Shown: positions 1 to 11,623 of the stretch, one piece after another | Layout of the letters: each line of letters opens with the position of its first letter | Position numbering within the stretch: the stretch's first letter is position 1 | Source: Spirometra erinaceieuropaei | Taxonomy: Eukaryota; Platyhelminthes; Cestoda; Diphyllobothriidea; Diphyllobothriidae | Assembly: GCA_902702965.1 (NCBI GenBank) | Contig: CACRXP010000006.1 | Coordinates: 2,335,661 to 2,399,660, forward strand | Length of the DNA: 64,000 bases | Direction: 5' to 3' | Program-made: the position numbers and the translations under genes | The notes under the pieces: generated by a model | What the model was told of the DNA's origin: nothing | Database searches by the model: none | The model's input: only the letters and a program-made list of their open reading frames with translations

Positions 1-1330
1 GTCAATATTCCCGCCAGCATGCTGACTCCAAATCCACCCCACCACAGCTACATTTCCCCGCAGTCAGCTACTCAACGGCAAAAATCCAATGTATTCTTTC
101 TATACAGCCTCGGTGCACGCGGGTACAGGGGCAATTTCATGTGACGGAGGTGACCTTCAGCCTCAAGTTAAGAGTCAAGTAGTTCGCCAAACAAACAAGC
201 CCAGTTCAGATGGGCAAGGGATGAACAAAGAAGGTAAGAAGCAACATGCAAGTGGGTCTGGCAGAAGTTAACAGAAGGTAGACGCGGAGACATTTCAAAC
301 TTGTTCCACAGAAGATGACATCCCTATCCTGTCTTAAAGCGTCGAAATCAGTAATCAGTTTGGTACTAAAACCTCGGTCAGTAAATTGGAGTGACGACAG
401 TAACAGGTATAAGCGTTTTTCAAATGAATGCCAGCAGGAGAGCGGAACAAGTATATCGCCTGCGATTAAAAAATCTAGAGCTGGGGTAGAGTGAGCAAAG
501 ATTGGGCGAGTGGGAGAATATCGTTCAAAAACCCAACTTCGGTTAACTTTCTGACCAGAAGTGAGTCGTAGGACGGTCAACGGCATGCCTTCCGGAACAA
601 AAGCACAAATGTGAAATCCTGATAGTTTTCAAAAGGACGACAACTCCCGGCTTTAATCTCATTAGAAATTAATGTCCCAACTTGGAGTAACACATTCGGG
701 ATGAAGATTCAGAAGCAAGGTCCAGAGATTGATAAGAGCAAATGGGTCAAAGTTCACCAGTTTCAGCGGGATAACGATGTGATATTCATAAAATGCCAAG
801 AGACAGCCAGTAGTATACGCATGTGACTTAACATACGGACAGCGCAGGTACTAGCTGAAAGCCTAGACACGTTTTTCGGGGATATTCGACCGCTGAATAG
901 CACATTTGCTGGGATGTCTGGTTCACCAGCGTTTCTCGCGTGTTTCCTGGTCAATGACAATTTTATAGGCTTGAGCTTTTGGACTCCTCGAGAGCCCATC
1001 ATCAGGAAAGATGACAGACAACAAAAATGACTGTTCCTTGTGCTAGCTCACGACGTGTGTGAACATTTGAATTCCGGTCACCATTACATTTTTACGTCCT
1101 ATTGTGAAACAGATGGTCAAATCAGGGGACCTCCAATGAATTTTCAGGCCTGGCTAGTAGACTGGTTGAGGTGCTGGAAACGGTTGCCTTCCGCTCCAGC
1201 GCACTTGAAGTTATGTGTCGCAGTCTTTGCGACTTACGATGAAAGTGGGTGGATGCGTAGACATTTGACGCAAAACCGACCGCATCAAGCCAGGTTTCAC
1301 ACTGTAGGGGCGTGACAGAACCAAGTTGTA
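1..1330. other. No recognisable gene or repeat
   Basis: Open frames here are short, overlap on both strands and show no domain, conserved motif or convincing splice-site pair. I see no repeat shared with the rest of the window. Confidence 0.5.
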
Positions 1331-1339
1331 TAGAATACT

Positions 1340-1480
1340 GGACAATTGCCAATAGAAGCGAAGAGAAGAGTCTCAAAAAGCAGTCGGGAAGAAGGAGACA
1401 CGATCGCTGAGACATGAGCTTTATTCGTCTGACGTTTCGGATTCCTGCTCGAACCCATCATCAGAGACAGCAAATACGGG
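1340..1480 (-). mobile_element. Penelope-like element 3' fragment (hammerhead-bearing)
   Basis: Read on the minus strand, this is the same tail found at 18160-18260 and 62620-62720: a CTGATGA...GAAACGTC block, then GAATAAAGCTC, then GCGATCGTGTCTCC and a TTC-rich end. The two longer copies lie directly 3' of PLE endonuclease sequence or its end, so this is assigned as a severely 5'-truncated PLE tail. The conserved TATAAATA box seen upstream in other copies is absent here. Exact insertion limits are unclear and no target-site duplication was recognised. Confidence 0.55.
1421..1475 (-). ncRNA. Hammerhead ribozyme, small PLE type
   Basis: The minus strand holds CUGATGA (1464-1458) and GAAACGUC (1438-1431). 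Between them, GGGUUC and GAAUCC pair as a 6-bp stem II including one G-U pair. Stem I is GUCU/AGAC, directly flanking the core, then a one-sided bulge and GCU/AGC. Stem III is only the palindrome ACGU followed by C, so cleavage would fall between 1431 and 1430. Known family: small hammerheads of Penelope-like elements, reported to cleave as dimers because stem III is too short in one molecule. Every core position I can check is intact. Activity is inferred. Confidence 0.6.
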
Positions 1481-1537
1481 TGTCTGCTACCGCACTCTCT
1501 CCCCCCTCTCCCCAACCTGGGCCCCCTGTCATGACCG

Positions 1538-1650
1538 AGTCAAGGCGACCAGAGGCGGGAGAGGACGCAGGTTGCTGGCACAACAAAAACCCGCACCCGG
1601 GCGTACCACCACACCCCCTGGTCCATTACAAATCTTGAATAGGATTTTGA

Positions 1651-1682
<32 letters not shown>

Positions 1683-1860
1683 ACCACCACCACCACCACC
1701 ACCACCACCACCACCACCACCACCAACAACAACAACAATGGGGGCGGGAGTGGCAAGGATTCCAATGGGTGCGGCGCGAGCCTGTAACTCGACTTGCCCC
1801 TACATCCCGATTGTTGGCATTTGTTATGGGTGCGCATTGCAGATAACGTCTACCAGAGTC
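1538..1860 (+). repeat. Dispersed repeat (family E), interrupted by a microsatellite
   Basis: Segments before and after the microsatellite resemble 43500-43750: a CATGAC-GAGTC start, an inverted-sense GGTACGCC/GGTGCGGG stretch, then GTGCG(A)GCCTG and TTGTTATGGGTGCGCA. Other copies are at 36880-37100 (minus) and 61425-61570 (minus). No coding capacity was recognised. The GCC/ACC tract lies inside the copy and is absent from the 43.5-kb copy, so it arose after insertion or replaced part of it. Confidence 0.45.
1651..1735 (+). repeat. Compound (GCC)n-(ACC)n-AAC microsatellite
   Basis: About nine CCG/GCC units grade into about eighteen ACC units and then AAC units. The frames across it encode artificial Ala/Thr/Asn or Trp/Arg/Val homopolymer runs that should not be read as protein. 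Confidence 0.95.
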
Positions 1861-1892
1861 CCATGTGGCTTGTTTTAGGGACAAGCATGCGG

Positions 1893-1910
1893 ACACACAC
1901 ACACACACAC
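1893..1910 (+). repeat. (CA)n microsatellite
   Basis: Nine alternating AC dinucleotides. Confidence 0.9.
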
Positions 1911-4900
1911 GCAGACTACTCTCAATTTTTGGATTCCACCGGTCAAGAATGACAACCAGGATGTGGCCGCCGTGGGAGCATGCAGTTTTGTGTGGACAAC
2001 TACGGAAGCTGGATGCCAGACCCAGGTTGAAGTACCCATGAAGTACATTAATGTATTCGGTGGGAATCATCAGTGTGGCATCCTGGAGCGACCAACCAGG
2101 CGCATCAAATAATCTGGAGGGACCGCACGACCACCTCAGCGTGAGTCCCTGGGAATTGTATCCTGCACGCATCACTAAACTGAGTGCTAGCAAACATACC
2201 ATCGAGTAACAGGTGGATCCCAACTTAGCCTACTGGCAGTAGACTTACTGCCTCCTCAAACACCCAAATCACCGGTTAGTCTGGCAAGTGCATAGGCCTG
2301 ATTTATTTGGTGAGTACGTGTACACGTATGCACTAACGGCAGTCTGGAGGGATAATTAAAGTCCCGGAGACAAAAATGCAGCAGTGCTTAAGAAAGCGGC
2401 AATAGAAAGAAGGCGGAGGGTGAGGGGGGAAGAGGAGTAAAACTGACCTGTGCACGGGCGCGTGCTCACAGGAGCGCAAATCTCGTCTACCCGGTTACTA
2501 CGTGGGCGTCAGTAAGAAAGCGCGTTAAGCCAGTGATGGCGCAATCGGGGCTACTGCGATGCACAATGAGCAAGTACGCCAGGCATGATGTGCCAAATGT
2601 CAGGTGGCACATGCCCCAACAGATAGCGGGCGCGGAAATGATAACAACTCTCTCTCTCTCCGCCCGTCACTAAACGAACCTTAAATCAACCAGTAAAGTG
2701 GGCATCTTGTTCCCGCCAGCTGTAAATAAAGTGCTGTAACAGGGGAGTGAAGTCGGCAAAATGTCTGCTTCTCGCAGCAAGTCAGCTGATCCTTGGGACA
2801 TCTAACCGATCCCCTATAGCAGGATTTGGATGCGATTTTTCATAATTCTCCAACCGCGTACAACCAAGGGGTAGGAAATGAAATCGGACTCCCACACCAT
2901 TTTTTGTCGAGAGGGGAGGTCAGTGTCGGGTCTTCTTGCTTCTTCTCAAAGCGGTGTCAAACGCGCCTTACCATAGTCTCAAGTCCCCTTTGAAGATTCA
3001 TTCGTCGTTTCATCGGTGCGATATCTGGTTGACGATGGAATGCTCCCTCCAAGGATGAAAACGTGCCCTCTTCAAATTTTCAATAAACTTACGGTCGAAA
3101 AGTCAAGTTGGCAAACACGAGTTTTCGGTTCTTCACTACTGGGCCCATACAGTTACATAGAGAGTGAAAATATGAGAAGTAGACAGGGTTTATCAGTGTC
3201 TAATGGGTTATAAACACTCATCGTCCCCTCGCCGACAGCGGACAAATACCAAGCTGTCAGGGTCAAAGATAAAGCCAAAAAATTTTAGTTTGCGAAATTT
3301 ACCGCGGCCCACGATAATATAGGTTACACCAGGCGTGCAGGCAAAGGGGTAAAATTGGACGGACACGGCTTATGAGTCGCAATTTTGAGATACTCAAACC
3401 TACTTGCTGTGCGCGAGTGTTTTAATGACACGCAAAGACTGCGGCTTTACGTGAAGCCGATCATTGTGCCCAGTTTAATCTGCATTCAACTCGAATTACA
3501 AATGTCGGTGGCACGTGACAGACGGACGAGAGGGCGAGATCGATCCAGCACGGATTTAGCAAGTGGTTTCTCCGAAACAAAAGATAAAATGGCGGTGGCT
3601 TGGGCGACTGACAATTAGCAGAAAGCAGACTGCAGCGGCTTCTTGTTATTGTGGTCCTTATAGCGCTCCCACTTAGGTGGAACCCGAGGCCCTAATTTTG
3701 AAGATTGACTCATGCGGATTAGAGATCAGGGAGTGTGGTACTTGTAGACCTGGATTTTGTCACGTCAGCCACTGGGCTCACGCCTATCTCCAGTCTTCTT
3801 GACTCAGTCTTGCTACTTTAATAGGATGAGACAAATGCCGCGTAAGTCCCTACTGCGTTCTTCAATTGCGACGAACTACCACGTAGATGAAACATTAATG
3901 ATGGCGATCAACTTCAACTTGGAGAAGACACGAAAGCAATAGGGACCACTGTAGTCAAGAAGGCTAACTACTCTTCTCTGTACTGATTGGGTTAAAGTGT
4001 ATTTTCATGACGTCGTGAGTGTCGACTGTCCCTGTGAAGCAAGGCGTCCCGAAAAAGGCATGGACTCAGCCAACACTGATATCCAATATAAGCCCAATAT
4101 TTTGGCAAGCAACAACTCGCTGACATAGGATATATGGAGTCCTAGAAATGTGAGGGTAAGCGGGTGAAAAAAACGTCAGAAAGACGAGGCTCATGTCCTT
4201 GTTCATGCTCCCTTTAGTTGCCCAGCGATTTATCTAGCAGTTTCTGGTCCGCTAGGCAGGGGTATGCAGAGATTTTTGAGTCTCCTGACATTGCGTCGGA
4301 CAGTGAATGGTCGAGGACGTCCTTACATCTAACTGTCCAGTTAAAGTGTTCGCAGCACCGATATCAATGAATGTAAGGTAGCCAGGCAATGGAGAAGGTT
4401 AGTCATCGAACAAGTCTAACTCGAGCGATAAACACACCCAAACACCATGGCAGGTCGGAGGTGTGCGGCACGAATCATCCTTTATATCGTCACAGCCCAT
4501 TATGATCACAGACAGTCAACTGAATTTCTACTTATGAAAAGCTCCTGTCTGGCGTTCATGGCCTCTCTAAAACAAACCAAGCCATAGAGGATGTCAGTCG
4601 TGAAAGCAGTGTCTGATGCTTGTCTGTTCCCCAGACACGACTATTGAGATCTGAGATGCCAGAGTTCCCTTCTTCGCTGATTCGGCAGGAAAACGAAGGC
4701 TAGCTGGGCCTAGGATGGGGTATATAAAGGAAAATGGCACATTTTCTGCGCTGTGCGCGAACACAAGTCGTCCGTGCAGTCGCAGGCATAAACGCCGTTG
4801 ACTGGGGTGGAATTAAACATTCTTTTCCGCTCATTCGCCACTGCAAGGTGGGGAGGGAGGTTATGATAATGAGCGATTCTTTCAAATACAAGGGTCGATG

Positions 4901-6330
4901 TTTCTGACAGGGAAGGGGCCACTGAAGAAGTGACCACGGAAGAACGGCATTTGAGTGGCGTTCAAGATGTAGCAAACGGAGGGATATAACGTAGATAAAG
5001 TCACTCTCAACGTCTTGTGTTTTACAGACGCCGGGGTAGTCAAACGCACTAGTTCCCTAATAAAGGTTGGACTTACTCGTCAAATATTCCAGCGGAAAAT
5101 TTTCCTCCAGAGTAGAGAAGAATAGCCCAGTAACGGCTCTGACGAAGATTGGAAACACGTTGGAGCATTTCGTCAATTGTATTTGGCATGTTCTTCGAGG
5201 GAAGGGAGAAAAACGTCAACTAATAGACAGTGCCTGTTTATTGAAACTGCACAACTGACCAGTGGCGCAGAGCGATACTACAAATAAATCACGGGTCGAA
5301 GCAAGATATGCGAGGGTTAGAATACGTTTACTTCTAAATCGTGAGAGGATGGAGCAGGACATAAGGTAAAAGGAGAAGACCATCAACAGTTTAGGGAGGA
5401 AAATGGTAGGCTGACTAAATGCTCTGCACTGGTCGACTTCTGGGGACAGTTTCCTCTGGGTAGGTTTCCGTCTGACAGAAGAAATAAGAGATATACCCCT
5501 CAAAACATTAGTTCTTAATCAGAATAGAAAAGTGGGGCGAGAATTTGTAAGAGCTGAGCCTATCCACTGCCGTGCTAAGTCCACAATTTATTTTCGGAAA
5601 AAAGAGCGCAAATAATTTCCAGTAGAGTAGCTGGCAATAACAAGTGAGTTATACGCTCGGCTTGGAGGTTTTCGTTGTCCAATTTCCTGAACTATTCGGA
5701 GACGGTTAAGTTGGCACTGGAAAAAAACATGCATGGGCTGATATCTTCAGATGGAGACAAACATGTGACTTTAAATTCTTACTGATAAGTGGTAATAAAG
5801 ATCAAGCAAGTAGATTATAGATGGACTCGCGGCCGTACCAGCGCTTTGCGACCGCGAGAACAAAGAATACGGGTGGTTGGGGTGGCCGCCGCATGTCTGC
5901 AGGCATTTAGTGGATAGCGAGGACTGTACGCTGTTCACTGACGGCATTCATAGGAACATGCCATCTGTCGACGCAACCTCACTACCTAGGCGGAAATGTC
6001 GCTGACGCAAATTAAACACGTTGCGCTAGACATACTTAGTTTGGACGGATGTGTGACTTGAAATTTAGTTCTGGGTTCAATATTTCGATTTCGAACGTCA
6101 CATTATTCTCTTACCAGTGAACAGGCAGTTTCCCTGCGATCGGCAAAGGTATTCACAGGAAGAAAATGACTAGTTGTTCTAGTTTTAATCTGAAAAATTA
6201 TCCTTCGCGACAACAGTATCCGTTATTTTTCCACTTGTTAGTTTACTGTTCGCAATATTCACAGTTGACCTTTGACGACAGTAAGAGTTGTCGTAGCCGT
6301 AGAAGGGGATTACACAACGCCATCAGGCGT
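1911..6330. other. No recognisable gene
   Basis: Only short open frames on both strands, none with a recognised motif, signal peptide or strong paired splice sites. A short (TC)n run lies near 2650-2661. I see no clear member of the repeat families found elsewhere in the window. Confidence 0.45.
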
Positions 6331-6379
6331 TCTGCAGAATGATTAGTCGACGTAAACTTCGGTACACAAGCTACCTAAT

Positions 6380-6900
6380 GCACACTCGCGGTAGCATTAT
6401 CGGTAGTCCTAGACTTAGCAGTCCACATAGCCTACGTCGTACTTGTGCTAGGACGGCACCAACAACAGCAGGATCTGCATTGTCATATCTTAAACTGATT
6501 GTGCTCGTAACATCTTGCGCTAGTGTTATCGGTACTACCTGCGTATACGAAAATTGCCGATGGATGGACTGCCTTTCCATATGCAAACAACTGTCTTGCC
6601 GTATTACTCCGATTGTTGGCCAAGTACACAAACTTTACCTCTACGAGGGTTTACGCAGCAGACATACGTTTTCGCGTGGGGACTAGCACAGTACGTTTTA
6701 CAGAAGCGGCAGTACCGGCATTGCCTTAAATCCGGTAGGACTTGCAGTAGGCTTGTTCCACGCAGGCAATTCAATGGTGGCAGTAAAGCCTCGTTTCCAC
6801 TTCTGGCAGCAGCCCAGACGTAACCCAGCACTTCCACACGTCATTCGTGTTGGCGTATTACTAGCTAATTCATTCCTTTACTACTAGTTATTCGCGATCA
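6380..6900 (+). other. Possible decayed coding relic, unidentified
   Basis: From about 6520 one plus-strand frame runs about 65 codons, including the segment LLAKYTNFTSTRVYAADIRF, to a stop near 6729. Read-through continues with NPVGLAVGLFHAGN and onwards to a stop near 6892, so a single stop separates two stretches of plausible protein. The base texture (many GTA/CTA-type triplets) differs from its surroundings. I do not recognise the family and saw no splice sites. It could be chance or an old insertion of foreign or mobile coding sequence. Confidence 0.15.
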
Positions 6901-7595
6901 GACCAACCTTTGGTTTAAGACGTTTTGGGAAGATTCAGTACAGGCCGGTGTCCAGACTGTCCCCTTGGTTTTTTTAGCAGCGGGCGGTTGAAATTTAAGC
7001 GTAAGTCGCCGGTGGCAAGGAAGCCTACAGATTGCGGCGACACTCATCAAACATTAGCTGAATAATAGCAAGAAGGACCACTGAATAACCCAACCAGTAG
7101 TTGGAAGCTTCCTGATATCAATTCGCGCAAAAGTAACGACGTAGTACCAAGGAGTATATGACTTTTACTAATTGTCGACGCCTGTGTCAAGTAAGTAACA
7201 TGTAAGTGTCATGGGGTGGTCATCAAACTTTGACACATATCATGAAACAGTCGGGGGGTCGAATATCACCTTGTGCCCTGGCAACATTACTTTTCGTCAG
7301 GTGTGGACAAATGACCACTTTCCAACCGCTTTTTAACGTTTCAATACCATGAACGAGCCGGGTCAGACGCCGTTAGGCGAGCGCACAGGCCCAGTCGCCT
7401 TGGACAAAAGTGAGGCGCGTATTCTCGGCATATGTTTTGGGGATATTCCTAGTGGACGTTTTCGTCAAAACTATGCCGCATTATAACACGGAAAATATCT
7501 AGATGCCTGATAATACCTCGACATAATCAGGATGCTAGTGCAAGTATGACAAAACTGGTGAAGTACTTAAAAGGAATGGAAACGACATGCTGTAC

Positions 7596-7928
7596 CAACT
7601 TAGTGTAGAGAAGGCACCGGAAGATTCCAATGATTTCAGACTCCTTATTTCGGAAGAATATCATAGGCTGCCCCAGGGCATCCTTACAATGAATCAAAGG
7701 CACATCGACGGCGGATTCTGTCTTGGCAACAGCATCGGCAGACTGAACGTTCTGTGATGCTGTCGTCGAAAGCTCGTCCGAAGAGGAAGAAGACATAGAA
7801 TTGTCAGAATCTGAATCGCTAGAATCGTCTTCCTCTGCGGATGGCCATGAATTAGTGGTGGTTGGTTGAGGAAGATTCAGCAGGGCATTCATATTTGAAA
7901 GATGTACCTTCGATTTAAAATGCGATTT
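7596..7928 (-). CDS. ANKZF1: ANKZF1/Vms1 homologue, exon 2 (partial gene)
   Basis: Exon 2 completes the C2H2 finger begun in exon 1: its first residues, KSHFKSKVHLSNMNALLN, supply the two histidines of CLSC...H-F-x3-H. A long acidic/serine linker follows (SAEEDDSSDSDSDNSMSSSSSDE), then QPMIFFRNKESEIIGIFRCLL. In animal ANKZF1 proteins the finger is likewise followed by an acidic spacer and a segment with a similar Tyr/Phe-Arg-Cys motif that opens the VLRF1 domain. The family releases stalled nascent chains from peptidyl-tRNA in ribosome-associated quality control. The 3' end used here is the GTACAG donor after ...YTKL; another donor is possible. The catalytic remainder and ankyrin repeats should lie at lower coordinates, but I could not find them. 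Confidence 0.6.
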
Positions 7929-7960
7929 CTAGATATAAAACAGAAAATGATCAGGGATAC
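7929..7960 (-). other. 32-nt intron in the ANKZF1 homologue
   Basis: The minus strand reads GTATCC...TTTTATATCTAG, 32 nt from GT to AG. Removing it joins two open frames in phase 0 and restores a C-x2-C...H-x3-5-H zinc finger. Introns of 30-40 nt are well known in flatworms. Confidence 0.7.
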
Positions 7961-8194
7961 CATTTCAATAGAATCCTTGAATTCTAGATTGCAGGACAAA
8001 CAATGAAACTTTTCCATAGATGACAAATACGGCGCTGGGGTATCGACGGGGAGATAAGCCGGATCATCTTTTGCGCATGGCAACCATTCAGAAAGAAGTT
8101 TCAAGCCGGTCAAAATATCAACAGCCTTTTTCCGGTCAAAAAAGGAAACTTTTTCACACGTTCTGGCACACATCCGGCGAACAACACCATCCAT
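7961..8194 (-). CDS. ANKZF1: ANKZF1/Vms1 homologue, exon 1 (start of gene)
   Basis: Translation is placed at the ATG at 8194-8192 (context AAACATGG). The frame stays open upstream, so an earlier start or a trans-spliced leader is possible. The product begins MDGVVRRM and contains SFFDRKKAVDILTGLKLLS, comparable to the SLFDL...GLSLVS region near the N-terminus of animal ANKZF1, then FHCLSCNLEF, the first half of a C2H2 finger. It ends in phase 0 at GAAATG|GTATCC; splicing over 32 nt joins it to the finger's histidines. The order Phe-Asp motif, split zinc finger, acidic spacer is the main support. It lies about 450 nt downstream of the poly(A) signal of another minus-strand gene. Confidence 0.6.
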
Positions 8195-8637
8195 GTTTAA
8201 CAGAACAGAGGTCAACCGTGCAACGACGTAGTAACTCGCCCACACTATTTTTTCTTTTCCGGCTTAATTTCAGTGCAGTAAAATCTAATTAACAAATTCG
8301 AATTTAAGAGGCCTGTTCCTTATGTAATTATTTAGATTCAGTTGGTATTCCTTGTTTCAGATTAACTCGGTTTCTCGAGACCTATTTTCATGTGCTTTTG
8401 GTTGTATCCTTAAGAAACTACCAATTATCGATGTGATCGACTATTAGTGTTAAAACCGACTTTAAAGGCTCGAGCTAGCCCGCCGTCCTGATGTTCCTTA
8501 ATCACGTGCTACCGCATCTACCTTCAAATGGCTCGGTTGATTAAAATCTTCTTAGTCCTCTCCCCTCCCCTCAGTGTCCGAGGGATTCTGGGCCTAGAGA
8601 GCGATAATCCTCGCAGACCGGTGCGTTTAAATGGAGA

Positions 8638-8643
8638 GTTTAT
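8638..8643 (-). terminator. AATAAA poly(A) signal
   Basis: AATAAA on the minus strand, about 74 nt downstream of the TAA stop at 8719-8717, in the position expected for the transcript of the 8717-11623 gene. Confidence 0.5.
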
Positions 8644-8716
8644 TTACAAGTTGCCGAATTATGAAAGGATTACCTAGGTTTTTGCGATTCCTGTCTACCC
8701 AGAAGTGTCAAAAGCT

Positions 8717-8908
8717 TTAACTTCTTAATATAAAACCACAAGTCATCTCAGTAGGGCACGTTTCCACACGCATACGCGAGAGCAGCTGACCGAGTATGCA
8801 CATATCCTCGAAAGCTTTACCAACATATAAAAGAAGATCGGTGTCGTTATTAGGCATGGTGAACACTTCCCACAAAATGGTAGTTGCTCGAATGGATCCG
8901 GCCAAGTT
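8717..8908 (-). CDS. Unidentified gene, terminal exon
   Basis: The acceptor TTATTTGCAG precedes a phase-0 frame beginning NLAGSIRATTILWEVFTMPN and ending at TAA with ...EMTCGFILRS. The sequence alternates charged and hydrophobic residues and reads like real protein, but I do not recognise the family. A GTTG|GTAAAG donor within it (after 8821) is an alternative exon end. A poly(A) signal 74 nt beyond the stop favours a terminal exon. The two upstream candidate exons (10256-10302, 11491-11623) join it with matching phases. Confidence 0.45.
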   Translation of the reverse strand, partial: NLAGSIRATTILWEVFTMPNNDTDLLLYVGKAFEDMCILGQLLSRMRVETCPTEMTCGFILRS

Positions 8909-11490
8909 CTGCAAATAACGTTTTTAAACGGATTGCAGCGTATTCATACTTGTAACATGGGGCGAAGCGAAGTCTGTCAAAACGAATTTAACGTTTCCCC
9001 TTTTATCCAAATTTCCTTTTAAAACTAATACACGCACCGGTCACATAAGCCCATGCCCGAAACGCATAGTTCGCTACGTCCTCATGCAAAACCGATGCGG
9101 GAATACAAGAACGCGCGATACATCACATAAAATTCGGAAACAGCGACTAATTGTACTAGGAAGCATTTTATCAGACATGCCGTGTAAAAATCAATGTATA
9201 CTGCAATATCTGTGAAAGTCGTTTCCAAGGTGATATTAGCACTGTTGTTGCATCATGCAGTTTACGAATTACAGCAATGCATTACTTTAATTATTTTTTT
9301 TCCGTTTTCAAGTCCGTTCGGTTGAGACCTGTCTCATTGTTTTAAACCAGCAAACGTCTACCATAAGTACAGGTACTTCAACCAGCAGTAGTAAAGCAGT
9401 TTTTATTCCAGATGATGGATCTCCCTCTTGTAAACGAGTCAGTCGTTACAAGAGTTTTTTCCGTATGTCCTGAATTTTGATGACTAGTTTGAAGTAGATG
9501 GGATGGACCGCCGGCGTGGTAAGTCCTTTACACCGAGGTGAAATTTCGCCCATATGGACCTCCGTCTGAGCACCTTCTCTCGGAGGACCCCTGGCGCATA
9601 TCAAGAGCTTCCTGCTGGAGTGGTCCTTTCGGGTATTAATGGAAAACGTGACTTCAGGTGAAAAACAACCGAAAATAAAATAAAACTGGCATCGATGACA
9701 GCGTTTGCGCCTGGCTCATACGTACCGATGAGCTGCTGCAACATACATGCGCCGTAGACTTGACCATGCAGTTTCTCAAATTGCCGCTAAGAGAATTGCT
9801 AGATTGTTTTTCGGATAAATATGGTGAGCTCAGGAGAAAAAGTTAAATTCCCCATAGAAAAGCGACATTATATGACTTTTTACGACATAAATCGGACAGC
9901 AATTTTATGGTTTAAATGCGAAGCATAAAGGCAAAGTGCGCCCTTAGTTTTAGTGCGTTTCACTCGTGGCTGTGAAATACAACTGCTCCAAAACACCGAA
10001 TAACGGCGTTGAATGGAAAAATCGGTTTCAAGGCATTTTTACTCGGCCTTGAAAGCAGTATTTAGTTTGCTCCGATCGCACTTTGCAATCCACAGGACAT
10101 CATTTGCTGCCGTTTTTACTTAGCTGGAGTGACCGTCTGACGCTTCCTTGCATGTGAACTAACGAATAACTGTTAGTCAAGTTGCTCATTGACAAATCTG
10201 CTGGGAGGAGGAGTTCGTGTAAACGTGAGTAACTGTTTACTGAAGTTTTGCTTACCAGAACTCTTCTCGCAGAACAGCTTGCGCAAAAATATTCGACGAC
10301 AGCTAAAAAAAACAAGAAAGATCTTGCCATCATCGTTATCTCGACGAAAATTAGGCCTTTATATTCGTCCACCTAAGCATTGGTTTAGGTGCATGCCATC
10401 GATTTAGACCAAGATTCTACGAAATATGCATGTCAAAAGGAAAAAGCACACTATACGTAAAATAAAAAACGGGAACAGGCATCTTATTTGCCGCTCGCAT
10501 CTGGTATCTCTAATAGGCGAATCAGTTGCAAATTGTTTGGGTATGAATTTTACGAGGACCGGTTGCTATTTAGGGTCGTAGCATAAAATGACACGAACTG
10601 AACAGAAGATGGCGACAGGGCTACTATCAGATAAGCACTGTCTGTTAAGGAGGAGGTCGCAAAACGCCATAACTGAATAGACGAAATCTGGAAAAAAAGC
10701 CATGTCAAGAGAAATAAGACATAGAGATGAATAGGCCAGATATCCACAGCCCTATCCTTTAACCTTTTGCAAAAACACGGTAAATAAATATCACGAACTT
10801 CAAGGGAACGAACGGTTAGTCTTTATGCTGGGGTAAGTCAAATTAGCACGATACATTCCGAAGCAATTTTTTTATAACGAGAAAGAAACAATTAAAACCA
10901 CTTCCCAGCCCGCGGGAGAAATGGGGAAATAAGTCAGCTAAAACGGCAAACAAATAACTCTTCTTATTCGGCTTCTCCAGTTAATTCAACGTCAAAAAGC
11001 CTCTTTTTGACTGAGAGGTGCACTTTAAAAACTAGTAGAAATAACAAAAACTTAACTAGACGGCACTCATAAAGCATTTGGCAACCTAAAGTAGATCAGA
11101 AATATGCGTGGATATATTCGAGGGTCACATACAGAATCGTCAAACGACCTATTAAATGGTAATGACACTTCATCAACTCCATTAAGCGTTTCGACTGTAG
11201 CCCTCCCTACACGCATACCTATACGGACGGTATGAAACACGGACATTTACAGACATAATGAAACCTACGAACAGTAATTTCCTGTGGAAGGGAGATAGTC
11301 GAGGGCATGAATTTCATTGTTGTCTGCGGGTGATTCTGTTGCAAAAGGCAATGTTTTCCAAATATTATGCAGCCTATTCTGAGTTTTAAGACGAATCACG
11401 CAGTTATAAGCCACAATATCGCTTGAGAATGAGTTCCACTTTCGGATTACCCGCTGACTAAATAGAAGCGCATTTCTCGCAAGAACGTAC
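8909..11490 (-). other. Intronic sequence of the unidentified 8.7-11.6 kb gene
   Basis: Apart from the 47-nt exon, this AT-rich stretch has only short frames and no recognised repeat. Small exons missed by eye are possible. Confidence 0.35.
10256..10302 (-). CDS. Unidentified gene, 47-nt internal exon
   Basis: A long pyrimidine tract ending TTTTTTAG (acceptor) and a CTG|GTAAGC donor bracket 47 nt. With two bases completing the previous codon it encodes VVEYFCASCSARRVL and ends in phase 0, exactly what the 8908 exon needs. The preceding exon ends in phase 1, also as needed. The exon is short and the family unknown, so support rests on splice sites and phase. Confidence 0.4.
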
Positions 11491-11623
11491 GTTTAGCTTT
11501 GATGTTGCCAAGGTGGACATGCAGATAACTTGTGTCAGCAAGCTCGGTGAAAGCCTCAGGCTCGAAAGGCAAGCAAACCCTCAGCAAAGGCCGAATGTTC
11601 ACGGCAGGCTGAATCTTAGCTGC
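11491..11623 (-). CDS. Unidentified gene, internal exon
   Basis: The acceptor TTTCTGTTATATTGCAG is followed by a phase-0 open frame, AAKIQPAVNIRPLLRVCLPF..., through ELADTSYLHVHLGNIK, and the donor AAAC|GTACGT. The 133-nt exon ends in phase 1. Both splice sites match consensus well and the peptide has no low-complexity bias. I do not recognise the domain. Upstream exons would lie above 12.6 kb beyond a dispersed repeat, and were not found. Confidence 0.45.

Noticed and set aside
1540..2223. Long minus frame with poly-Trp and poly-Arg runs
   Set aside because: Produced by translating the GCC/ACC microsatellite; no splice or domain support.
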